Source: Atrina japonica
Taxonomy: Eukaryota > Mollusca > Bivalvia > Pterioida > Pinnidae
Direction: 5' to 3'
Assembly (NCBI GenBank): GCA_030159075.1
Contig: BROG01000455.1
Coordinates: 310,001-374,000, forward strand
DNA length: 64,000 bases
Part shown: one piece after another, positions 45,255 through 55,326 of the stretch
Numbering within the stretch: the first letter of the stretch is position 1
Layout: every line of letters begins with the position of its first letter
Notes under the pieces: generated by a model
Databases searched by the model: none
Seen by the model: the letters and a program-made list of their open reading frames with translations, nothing else
What the model was told of the DNA's origin: nothing
Translations under genes and position numbers: made by a program

Positions 45255-45957
45255 TTCAGATACCAAAGTATAAATCAATAGAATGTCCAGGACATAGATA
45301 CAAATCCGGTAAAAATGGACAAACATGGACCTCTGGAAACCAAGAGGTGGGATCAGGTGCCATGGAGGAGTAAGCATCCCCTGTCGACCGGTCACACCCG
45401 CCGTGAGTCCACGGTCAAGTCCAATGAAACAAGTGAGGAGTGTATCCTCGTCACAATTGGTACAGACGTCTCAACAACCGCCAACGAAAAGGGCAACTCA
45501 ACATTTCACTTAGTGAAACAGAGTAGTCGCAAACAAGACTATTATACCGACCGTAAAATTTGCGGAACGTTGACATTAAACGCGGTTTTCGATATCCCTG
45601 TGTCAATAATTTGTCAGTGAGTAGTTTACCTCTGTATATGAAATCTTCATATGTTGTGCACGCCCTGGCATATCGGATCATTTGTGAAATATAAACTCCA
45701 TATGCGGGTGACTGAGGGATATTACTACTTAAATGTGGAAAATTTACGATGGGAAAGCCGAAATCGTCGCGTTTATCGTATAGCTTAGTTGCTAATTTCC
45801 CGTCTGTGTTTATATTAAGTAAAATGTCTAAGTATGAAGCGTGTGTGCTTGATTCTGTTGTATCTTTAATTTCTAGTTCGCTGGGATATATCGCATTGAC
45901 ATATGTATGAAAATTGTCATTATTAATTGACAAAACGTCGTCGATATATCTTAAACT
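45255..45957 (-). mobile_element. PLE-1 copy 2: RT C-terminal part and 3' tail
   Basis: An open frame at 45451-45933 (160 codons) starts just after the YIDD motif: SINNDNFHTYVNAIYPSE, then TTESSTHASYLDILL, KLYDKRDDFGFPIVNFPH, SPAYGVYISQMIRYARAC and RKFYGRYNSLVCDYSVSL. The RT fingers and catalytic motif are truncated away at about 45957. The tail (45255-45460) is the best-preserved PLE-1 3' end. The 3' terminus abuts the LINE fragment on its left. Confidence 0.75.
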
Positions 45958-45959
45958 GA

Positions 45960-47225
45960 TTGAACTGTAGTGTAATTATTGGAAACGAATGATCAGGGCC
46001 CAGGGCCATAAAACTTTTCTCAGACAAATTTTTACTCAACTTCAAGATTTTACTCAAATCTTGAGAATTTTCTCAACTTGGGTAAAGTTATGGACCATAG
46101 AAAAATTCTTATATGAATTTCTTTCTCAAGTGATAAAATACAGTCTAACACCGATTATCCGGATTTTTCGATCGTACGGACAAATGCCATGTCCCCTAAT
46201 ATTTTTCCCAAGGCAAAAATCTGAATAATATTTCTTACCGATACAATATCAGTTCTAATCTTTATTTTGTTTTCAAACTGATAAGTCCTATGGGTAAACG
46301 CAAGCCAAGCATGTGTTACTGACTGTCCACAAGTTGACAAACATCGAGGGGTGAGATACGGGAGGACAGGTGTAAAAATTATTTCACAATAATGACACTA
46401 CCAAGCCATGTAAAATGAAATTTTCTCACTTTTGTATCTTGTTTAAAATCGATATATGTCACGTACAAAATTAAGACATTGACGGTTAGAAACAATAATA
46501 GCTTTAGCAAGCAATTTGATTATGATTAAAGCAATGTGATACAGGCGCCTCATATAAGGGCCCTATGCTATGGAAATCTAGGTCAAGACTCGAAGGAGTT
46601 TGCAACAGACCAAAGTGTCAGATTTCTTCAAACCACAGTGACTTTTAGATAAAGATAATGTCAAGTGACCAGGTGCTTACGTGATTTACCATTCCTATTA
46701 ACGGGAGAACAAATGTAGGTGTAAAACTAATGACATAAAGTAGGCTACATGAGGATCTAGATTTACATGTGATTTCACTCGTGCAGTTTAATATGAAGTG
46801 AAATCGCTGGTTTTACTTTTAAAAGCCTTTGAAAACATCGATGTTTCTTCAGTGACGTGTTCATAATAATGAACTTATACTAATTTTCTTGTATCTTGAA
46901 TATCGTTTATTATATAAATTACTTACTTCGGTCATGTACTGGCATTTTACAAGACGTTTTAATGTTTTTTAAAAAGGTAAATATCTATTCCCCCTTTTAT
47001 GCCACAAAACGTGCTGCCTGCTTGATTTTTAACTTTTTATTCTTAAGTAATTAATAATAGATTATGGTAAGAGTAATGTTCAAACATGGAAGTTATGTGA
47101 ATCGGGACATAAATTGGGACATATGTCATCGACGAGACTTACACTGCCCCTTGACAATCTTTCCTCAGTTGAGAACATTTTTAAATCACTTTATGGTCTG
47201 CGAGTTTTCACGTTATACTCAGATG
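45960..47225. other. Intergenic with a pogo-like terminus
   Basis: No gene recognised. At 46139 'TACAGTCTAACACCGATTAT' plus 'CCGGATTTTTCGATCG' looks like a left terminus of a pogo/Tigger-type element, but I could not find the matching right end. Around 46010-46130 a low-complexity 'tttactcaa' / 'tctcaac' block occurs. Confidence 0.5.
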
Positions 47226-47227
47226 AG

Positions 47228-47985
47228 TCAATTCTTTCTCTCAGAATTTTCGTTGTTTATGGTCTTGGGCCCAGATCTATACCCTGGCTCAATACTTGAA
47301 TGTTTTATACTAGATAAAAAATTGTCTGACACTAAAAAGAAGTCTAATCTAGCTTGCTTCACTGGGTTATTTTTCCTCCATGTGTATATTTTTTTTCTCA
47401 GGATGTTGCTCTCTAAATACATCAACTGACCCATAATTATCAATAATTTCTAACATTTTATTTTAGTGTTGGTGTTATTGATATTTCTATAATTATCATA
47501 GTCTGCATCTGGATTCAACACTAAATTAAAGTCTCCACAAATTATTCAAATATTGTTATTAAATTCATCAACTGTTTCTGAAAGAGTGTTGTAAAAAATT
47601 AGGGTTGTCAGTATTTGGACCATACACCTTTATAAAAAGTGATTTTTGTACCTTCTATTTCAATGTCTAGAGCTAAAACATTTCCAGTGCCATCTTTTTT
47701 TTTTTTTTTTTTTTTTTGACTTATTAACTTTAGCTTCAAAGTTATTGTTTATCAAAATTGCAACACCCCCCCCCCTAGCATTTGATCGAAAGGAGTTAGA
47801 ATAGCAGTTATATCCCCATCACTCATTTTCTTTCACAAAGTGTGTATCCTGTAGACAATATATGTAATAATGTTTATCTCTAAGGTATGAAAATACATCT
47901 TTTCTTTTAGCCTTATCCCATAGACCTTGTGCATTTACGGATAATATAGAAATGTTGCTCTTAGTCATGTTCTTAGCTTTCAAAA
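47228..47985 (-). mobile_element. L1-like LINE fragment: AP-endonuclease domain
   Basis: Broken reading on the minus strand: ILSVNAQGLWDKAKRKDVFS (near 47970-47900), IYCLQDTHF, WGYNCY, the core GVAILINNNFEAK (47775-47730), KVYGPNTDNPNF, then YTWRKNNPVKQARLDFFLVS (47390-47330). This is the order of an APE-type endonuclease of an L1-like LINE. Homopolymers sit inside the coding sequence: a 12-C run (47763-47775), read as extra glycines, and a ~22-T run (47695-47716), read as lysines. Several frameshifts; ends abruptly at 'GYRSG'. Confidence 0.8.
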
Positions 47986-47989
47986 AATA

Positions 47990-49070
47990 ATTTGTGTAGC
48001 ATCATGACACTTACAAAATTAAGAATTACCCCAGAGAAGACAGAGGAAAGGGTAAATAAGAAGGAGGAAAAACATACAAAAAAAAATTAAATAAACCAAC
48101 ATAGATACGGTCGAAATGTCTGAACAAATTGAATATTCGAACGCACAAAAACACATTGAACAATCTCTATAATGCATCACTCATCAGAGTTGAGATATCC
48201 TCATACTATTAGGACTCTCGTAAATGCTCATAATTAAAACAGGAAACACGAGTCCTCACGCTTACAATGGAAGGTTTTGTGGTAGGTATTCCAAGGAAAA
48301 ACGGAAGTCAAATCAAAGTTATAAATATATTGATATTCAGACATAATCCAATATATTCGATATATAATAGATGATATTTTCTATAAATTAGTCGTAAACT
48401 ATATCTTATTATAATCCAGTTGGAGATTTTTTTTATTGATCAATCTCTTTAAAAATACTTAGTGACACTATCTCGCATACCCCCCCCCCCCAAACATGGT
48501 AACTCGTGTTGACTTCGTTATCACAAAAACACATAATATTATATTATTTACATGTTTCCGAAATGCTAATGAAAATTGTTTTGTGACCAAACGTTATGAT
48601 TTATTCTATATTGTATATTGTTACCAAGGTAATTTTGTGTTTCTAGAAATAGAGTTTTGTACATTTATTACCGATCAAATCTCTCTCATTTTCTTTGACC
48701 TGTTGGATATTTATCTTACAAGATCTTTTTCAAATGACTATAAAGTCAAAATAAAAAAATAAAAGTTGAGTTTGAGTTAAGTTATTTTGGGCCCTGGTCT
48801 CTGTTACTCATGGATATTATTCTGGATTTTTTTTTGTGTGTTTATTTTCCAATAATGTTTTTTTTATGTTATACATCATATCAGATAACAACATATGTAC
48901 AAATGATAATGGAATTATAATATATATAATAATTTACAACTGTAGTGTAATATTGGGCACGAGAGTAAGCATATACATATATATATATATAGAGGTATAG
49001 ATTAAAAAGGAATATAATTATGCAAATATAAACCGTGAACTCTAAACCTACCTGTACAATTCAGGTATAG
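47990..49070. other. Intergenic, nothing recognised
   Basis: AT-rich, with a 12-13 base C run at 48481 and a short (TA)n near 48980. The open frame at 48496-48762 has no family resemblance. Confidence 0.5.
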
Positions 49071-49082
49071 TCATTGCCTTAA

Positions 49083-49165
49083 CCCTTATAACCCTACAGA
49101 CTCCAATAGACTGGTCTTAAACAATAGAAAAGAGCATACCATTCAGATACTCAGGGGTGAAAGCG
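49083..49165 (-). mobile_element. T2 mini-MITE (83 bp) with TTAA flanks
   Basis: TTAA at 49079-49082 and 49166-49169. Ends 'cccttataaccctacag' and 'atactcaggggtgaaagcg'; core 'caatagaaaagagcatacc', in reverse orientation to the copy at 15406. This intact copy shows the empty site for the insertion at 40074. Confidence 0.85.
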
Positions 49166-49367
49166 TTAATTCAGTCATTCAGAAATGCCAAGGTTCTACA
49201 ATTCTGGAAATAAACACATCGAAAATATATATACAGTCGAACCTATTTATATTGAACACTGTTACATTGAAATCCGGCTTTTTTTTAAATGATTTTGGGA
49301 ATTGTTCTTTGTTCTCTCTCTTTTCTCTTTAACTCTAGCCCTCTCTCTGTCACAGTTCAATTCCCCC

Positions 49368-49370
<3 letters not shown>

Positions 49371-49443
<73 letters not shown>
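49371..49443. repeat. (CT)n microsatellite
   Basis: About 73 bases of CT with one interruption. Confidence 0.96.
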
Positions 49444-49449
<6 letters not shown>

Positions 49450-49599
49450 TGATTTAAAGGCATATTCTTTGTGGCGAAACAGATACGTGATATTAATAAT
49501 TCTAAATATTGTCATCTGTGTTCGGAGTTGCGTGTGAGATTTATGTGTTTTGATAATAAAATTCACCCGACCAGAAAACATTAACACATATTACTGGTT

Positions 49600-50335
49600 G
49601 AAAACTCTGTATTGCAATTTGTTTTTATCAATTCAGAAAACAAACAGTGCGATGATTATTTTAAAATGAACTTTAGAATTTATTAATAGAGTCAATATTG
49701 AAAAGTGATTGGCATTAAATGCATTACATAACAGAATGGCAATAATTTAAAAATTATTCGGTAACCTTGAGATGTCACGATTATGAAAGCTCATTTGTTC
49801 AAAAATCGGATACGCTCACGTATTTAAATCTTGCATGCATGTAGTTACTGTATGCATGGTCATTCGTTTTGTGTGCAAGTAGTGGCTCTTAATATGCAAA
49901 ACATGTTTGCGTGCAAAACCCACATTATGTCGTAATTTTCGTTTCTTTTTACATGCATAAAAAACCTTGTAGAAACATGCATGCACGTTTGTAATGAATC
50001 GGGAAGAAACAGTCAATCAAAACTCTTCTAAAAAAAAACAGAAATACCACTGAGGGAATGAAACGTTAATTTTGTACTCATGGTGTAAATTAAATCAAAT
50101 ATTAGTTACTTTTTAGTTTATTTGGGCCCCAGAAAAAATTAAATGAACTCAATGTTCAACTTAATTTTTACTATTTTGACTATACTTCAGTTGTTTTATT
50201 TGACCTTATTTTATATGATTAAATAAGAAAAAAAAAAACATTTCATCAAATGCAATCGGTCGAATTTATGAATTTTCCATAAAATTGAAAATATTATAAG
50301 TATGATACTCAAAATTTGAGTACGTTTTTATAATT
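49600..50335. other. Intergenic, nothing recognised
   Basis: AT-rich. 'gcatgcatgtagttactgta' and 'catgcatgcacgttt' flank 49830-49990 in a loosely inverted way. No gene. Confidence 0.5.
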
Positions 50336-50339
50336 CACA

Positions 50340-50626
50340 GTATCAAAACATATGACTTCTCTACTCTTTACACAACTATTCCACATAAAAAATTAAAAGA
50401 AAGACTTTTTAGCATCATAGAGAACTGTTTTTTCACTAAAGGTGGTACCCGAAAATTTAAATATCTAGTGATTGGCTATCAGGATACTTATTTTGTCCAA
50501 CACCACTCTGATTCGACACATAAATACACTGAAGTTGATATAAAAAACATGCTGGAATTTCTAATAGACAATATATTTGTAATGTTCGGAGACGTGGTCT
50601 TTCAACAAACTGTCGGCATTCCTATG
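50340..50626 (+). mobile_element. PLE-1 RT N-terminal half, plus strand
   Basis: Open through KTYDFSTLYTTIPHKKLKER, YLVIGYQDTYFVQHHSDS, DIKNMLEFLIDNIFVMFGD and VFQQTVGIPMGTN. Immediately after the MGTN codons it joins, in opposite orientation, the middle of a second PLE-1 copy. This half is in better coding condition than its minus-strand neighbour. Confidence 0.75.
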
Positions 50627-51620
50627 GGAACCAACGATGAGAACGCCGAAATTGTCGCGTTTGTCGTATAGCTTAGTTGTTAATTTTCCGTCTTTGTCTA
50701 TAGTAAGTAAAATGTGTAAGTATGAAGCGTGTGTGCTTGATTTTGCTGTATCTTTAATTTCTAGTTCGCCGGGATATATCGCATTGACATATGTATGAGA
50801 ATTGTCATTATTAATTGACAAAACGTCGTCGATATATCTAAATGTTAAATTAAAGGACACCGCTAACTGTTTCTTCTTTTGATTCGGCAGTTTCTGAATG
50901 AAGTCTGCTTCATATGGATAAAGGAACAGGTCAGCCAATAAAGGAGCACAATTGGTTCCCATAGGAATGCCGACAGTTTGTTTCCGAACATTATCAATAT
51001 ATTGTCTATTAGAAATTCCAGCATCTTTTTATATCAACTATAGTGTATTTATGTGTAGAATCAGAGTGATGTTTGACAAAATAACTATCATGATAACCAA
51101 TCGATATCACCAATCACTATCACTTTTAGTGTAAAATAGTTGTCTATGATGCTAAAAAGCCTCTCTTTTAAGTTTTATGTGGAATTGTCGTGTAAAGAGT
51201 AGAAAAGTCGTATGTTTTGATACTGTGAATAGGAGAAAAGAAATGTGCCTTAAAATTTTCTTAAAGTTGTTTAGAATTTTTAAGTATCCACATCTGATTT
51301 ACACCGCTTCTGGAATAAGCAACTGTTCAATACTGCAGAAGTTTCTCCTTAACGGCTATTAGGATCTTAGTAAGTAGTAAAGATAAAGGTTTGGCAGAAC
51401 ATTTGTTGGATCCTGCTATGTACCTCTGCTTATATGGGGTTTTATGAAGTTTAGGTATCCAATATAAATATGGTAGCTCAAAATATGTATCGGTTGTAGG
51501 TACATCAAAAGAACGTAATACGGACACGTGATTTTGAAGGATCTCGTCCTTTGAGAGTGGGCTACGTGTGTATGTAGGATTACAAGAATTCGTATTAATC
51601 TAACAGAAAACGTATACAAA
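50627..51620 (-). mobile_element. PLE-1 copy 3: RT domain, minus strand, head-to-head with the plus-strand half
   Basis: From the right: LPYLYWIPKLHKTPYKQRYI and SAKPLSLLLTKIL (51460-51350), a frameshifted YDFSTLYTTIPH region (~51200), then GIPMGTNCAPLLADLFLY (near 50965-50915), FRYIDDVLSINND (~50850) and KLYDKRDNFG (~50660). This is the most complete RT order in the window: fingers, the IPMGTN motif, the YIDD catalytic motif and the connection. The C-terminus and 3' tail are cut off at the inversion junction. Confidence 0.75.
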
Positions 51621-51860
51621 CTGAGGTTCGTTAATCATAATGCATTTTATCGACAGATGTTATATGTAAACTCTTATCCATATCATGTTATATTAGTAAT
51701 TTTTTTTTTAACATTTTAAATTAGTATAATTGACATGAGCATAAGATTTATGACAGCTCAGCGTAATTATAATTTCTTTAAGATATAATTTTCTGTGATA
51801 ACTGTACAATACCCTCATACATACACCTTTCAACCAAACCACATTTTGCATACACGCATT

Positions 51861-51865
<5 letters not shown>

Positions 51866-51931
<66 letters not shown>
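51866..51931. repeat. (GA)n microsatellite
   Basis: About 66 bases of pure GA. Confidence 0.97.
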
Positions 51932-51933
<2 letters not shown>

Positions 51934-51934
51934 A

Positions 51935-52425
51935 TAGATTTGTATTATATTTTATACTGAGATGTTGAATCAAAATATAGTGGTAGAAGATAAGGTAAGT
52001 AGGAAACGCAACTCTTGTGGGTTCATATTACATGTAAATTTTATTTTCTAAAAGTGTTAATGATTTAGTTATTAATTGTTTATATTACATTAAAACATTA
52101 TACTGTATTTCATTATCCAATATAAATTAAATAAAAATTTCAAATGTTAATGTCAGGGTGATTATGTGAAAAAATTGTGTGGAATAGGGAACTTTCGAAT
52201 AGGCCCGGATTACCGTTATGAACCTGCATTTATTCGCGCCTTTTCAATTGTGTTCCTCATATGTTCTTCGGGTTTCATATTTACCTTCGCATCGTATGTA
52301 AAGTAAATGGAAATATTCTTATTGTTTAGCGCATTAACTTTATTTTGTATAAAGAAACCCAAGAGACTCTTAAAACATACCACAGTGGGTTATTTAGTTG
52401 AACGCCAAATTACTGAAATGCAGCA
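51935..52425. other. Intergenic, nothing recognised
   Basis: AT-rich. 'ataggcccggattaccgtta' (52200) is mirrored by 'aacggtaatccgggctaac' (52632), so the SINE at 52430 sits between short inverted repeats. Confidence 0.5.
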
Positions 52426-52429
52426 GGCG

Positions 52430-52549
52430 AGGAAAATGTGCGGACAGGCCGGGAATCGAACCCATGAAAAATGTGTGGACAGATCGGGAATCGAACCCAT
52501 GACCTTCCGAACACTAGAAGCTTTTACCAATTGCGCTATCGTGGCTCTC
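52430..52549 (-). repeat. SINE C (tRNA-derived), duplicated box B
   Basis: Minus-strand head 'gagccacgatagcgcaattg', 'gtaaaagcttctag' then 'catgggttcgattcccgat'. The box A-like (AGCGCAATTGG) and box B-like (GGGTTCGATTCC) words are well formed. The box B block ('catgggttcgattcccg', 'ctgtcc.cacatttt') is repeated a second time 45 bases on. The short copy number and missing acceptor stem make a real tRNA unlikely. Confidence 0.75.
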
Positions 52550-52689
52550 TATATATTACTGAAACCGGAAATAACATTGAGGAACATTTTTCTAGAATCA
52601 CGCAACTGGCGATAATAAAAGCAGGATTATAACGGTAATCCGGGCTAACTCGAACGTTCCATATTTATCCATTTTTTTTTCAAAATTTT

Positions 52690-53104
52690 CTATTTTTTTC
52701 TGTCAATGCTGACAATTTATTTTGCATATGTAGTTCTTTCACTTTATTAAGAGTCTTTCTGATTGACAAGTTCATATTCAAACATTTAGATCTATATATA
52801 AATTTTATTCAAAATATTGGGAACGATTATAAATTGAAAAGTATTCACTATGTTTATTTATACCTAAAATGCGATTTTATTTCGTTCCCAATATTTTGAA
52901 TAAACCATGTATTTAAATTAATCAAATATTGTTGGACTATGTTACAGGTCCATAGTACGTGTCCAATAGATTCTAACTGTACTTTACAAAAACTACATGT
53001 AGGGTCTTGATTTGGATCACATTTATTTACAATGTAATAGGTAGCCAGTATGTTATGTAATATTCTATATTGAAGCCATTGCAATTTTGTCCTAAGAAGT
53101 AACC
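52690..53104 (-). mobile_element. L1-like LINE ORF2, C-terminal end (part of nested stack)
   Basis: RTKLQWLQYRILHNILATYY, then CDPNQDPTCSFCKVQLESIG and HVLWTCNIVQQYL. This has the C-terminal Cys/His pattern (C..C....H....C) typical of L1-like ORF2 ends. It continues to the right across the T1 insertion at 53109-53470. Confidence 0.85.
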
Positions 53105-53108
53105 TTAA

Positions 53109-53470
53109 AGGAGCATTATCTGTGTTTGCCAAAATAAAATATTTTGATTTTTTCTACTTTTACTACTTGAACTTGATGTAAAATAACAAATAAGAGCCAT
53201 AAAGAGGCATAGAAATTCTTATATTCCTATATATTATGTGAAAGTAAGGTCAGGGCCAGTGTGGTATCCATATACAAATAGTAAGGTCGATTTTAATCAA
53301 TTGCAAACGAAAAGGTGCCATACCTGGGTTAGGCAAGCAATTTTCACAAAATATGTAGAAATTGAAGAATTTTATGTCTTTGTATATCTCTTTTTGTTGT
53401 TGTATATAAATATGAGTAGTAAAAATGGAGGGAGGGTTGTTTTGAAAACAAAAACACAGCCAATGCCCCT
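53109..53470 (+). mobile_element. T1 MITE (362 bp) inserted in LINE ORF2
   Basis: TTAA at 53105-53108 and 53471-53474. Left end 'aggagcattatctgtgttt', right end 'aaacacagccaatgcccct', giving TIRs of about 19 bases. Subterminal inverted repeats 'attatgtgaaa' and 'tttcacaaaat' are present. Removing it restores LINE sequence around a single TTAA. TTAA targeting points to the piggyBac superfamily. No coding capacity. Confidence 0.9.
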
Positions 53471-54330
53471 TTAAATGGTAGCTTGTAAAATTCTTGCCAT
53501 TCTGTAGTGTCTATAGTGAATACATTATTCCATTTTGATGAATTTGAATCTTTTGAAAGACTACAATTTATCTTTAATAAAAGCTGATATAAATATTTGG
53601 AACTTTTTATAGATGAGAAAAATATATGTATTTTATATGGTATAATTGGATTTTGAAGTTTATAACTAAACTCATTCGGTAATTGATGTCTAATAAACTT
53701 TTTACAACACTGCGTATACCATTTAATGTTAAAAAATCACAATTCAAGTTTTCAGATTTAATATATCTCTTTCATATATTTTACCAGTAGTGTCAATTAA
53801 ATCACTAATAAAATAAATTCTAGATTCAAACCACTTCTTATATAAAATAAATTCTAGATTCAAACCACTTCTTATATAAAACTGATATTTTACCTATTTT
53901 AAATTCTGGGATATTCCATGAAGGTGTGGTAAGAATTCGCCATCAACAAATTTTGATATATATATATGTTTTAAAGCAGATAAAACATCCCTCCAGAACA
54001 CTTTATTTGTATTTTCTATTAATTTGTCTAAGTGTGCATTTCCAGTGTTAAAGAATTTACTCGCTTCAATTTTTTTATCAAAAATATTTTTCCATTTAGA
54101 AGGTAATGTTGACATATATTCTTTAATCCATGTTAATTTTAAAGCCTTTATGAAATTATCTAAATCAATCACTTTAACCCCATTCACAATATTCGTTTAT
54201 AATAGTACTTCGTATTATTTTATCTACTGCAGAGTCCCATATAAAAGAATAGAGCAGAGTTTTTAAAGTTTTTATGTATGATATCCATCTAATATACTTG
54301 TAGTGTCATCAGCAAATTGAGACAGTCCTC
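53471..54330 (-). mobile_element. L1-like LINE ORF2, thumb/connection region (nested stack)
   Basis: Includes TTEWQEFYKLPF at the T1 junction (53480-53520). An open frame at 53894-54187 has VKVIDLDNFIKALKLTWIKE and FFNTGNAHLDKLIENTNKVF. At the right edge QFADDT (near 54310-54325) is the RT catalytic motif. The thumb between the two is deleted. A 38-base duplication ('aaataaattctagattcaaa') lies at 53810-53885. Confidence 0.8.
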
Positions 54331-55022
54331 TGCTGGCATGCCTCACCCGTCGCAAATGTTCCATGGAAACCTTTCTAGTTCGATGAACGGTGAACATTCT
54401 GTGAAAAGGTCACGTTTGGTGAAAAGGTCAAGTTCAGTGAAAAGCACGATTGACAAAAGAGAGTTACTATTTGTGATCGTGCTCCACAATACTATCTAAT
54501 ATTCCTGAGAGGAGGACTTCATTATGTTTAACAAGATCCCCGTATCGACCATAAAACTTCTTAAACGACGATTCCGAGCGTTCAACAATGTAACCTTGTG
54601 TAAGTAGTTCATTGGCGAGTTGTTTCGCTCTCAGAATAAAACTTTCTTAAGAAGAGCATGCCACGGTATAACGTATAAGTTTTGAAATGAAAACGCCATA
54701 GGCAGGAGATGATGGAATATTACTACTTAGAAATGGGATGTTAGTGACATGGAAATTAAAATCGTCGCGTTTGTCATAAAGGGACGTGCGAAGTTGACCG
54801 TTCTTTCCAATCGACAGGAGTAAATCTAGGTAAGAAGCAGATGTGTTGCTCTCTGTCGTCCCATTGATTTCAAGCTCTACAGGATACATCTGGCCGAGAT
54901 AATTCTGAAATTCTTAATTATTTATAGACAGGACGTCGTTGATATACCTGTAAGTAAAATTGAACCGAGATGCTAACTGTTTGTTTCCTTTGGAGAGCAG
55001 AGACTGTATAAATTCCGCTTCT
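54330..55022 (-). mobile_element. PLE-2 fragment replacing part of the LINE
   Basis: Minus strand: EAEFIQSLLSKGNKQLA at the right edge, a YINDVLSINN-type catalytic motif (one aspartate changed to asparagine), an open frame at 54647-54889 with YPVELEINGTTESNTSAS, KLYDKRDDF-type SLYDKRDDFNFHVTN and SPAYGVFISKLIRY. Beyond it are the broken C-terminal part and the CNICDGCC-like region. Both ends are internal to PLE-2, so this is not a simple 5'-truncated insertion. Confidence 0.75.
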
Positions 55023-55023
55023 A

Positions 55024-55319
55024 AGTCCTTTTTTTAGTTTTTCTAATTTTTCACTGTTACTTGTTACATATAAATTTTCTTCAAGCTTATTCATCTCAGA
55101 TCTAAGTAATTTTTCTTCATTAATTTGAATATTCTATTTTAAACTTGCATATGAAATGGTTTTACCTCTGAGTTCCATTAACAGTGTCTCTAAAAAAGTT
55201 AATCTTAAGTTGTAGTTCATAATCAGGAATTTCAGGTATTTTATCAACTTTGTATATCATAGGCGCATATTGTTTCTTAACTCCAAGTTTTTTTTCTCTT
55301 ACTCTCTAACCGATTTCTC
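55024..55319 (-). mobile_element. L1-like LINE ORF2, endonuclease-RT linker (nested stack)
   Basis: Broken minus-strand reading: KKQYAPMIYKVDKIPEIPDY, ELRGKTISYA and NEEKLLRSEMNKLEENLYVT. This is the helical linker that lies between the endonuclease and RT of L1-like ORF2. It is separated from the endonuclease (57207-58000) by an inserted PLE-2. Confidence 0.7.
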
Positions 55320-55326
55320 TACCTCT

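Noticed and set aside
47064..47429. 121-codon plus-strand open frame
   Set aside because: It is antisense to the LINE endonuclease C-terminal part (47228-47443 minus), which has clear motif support.
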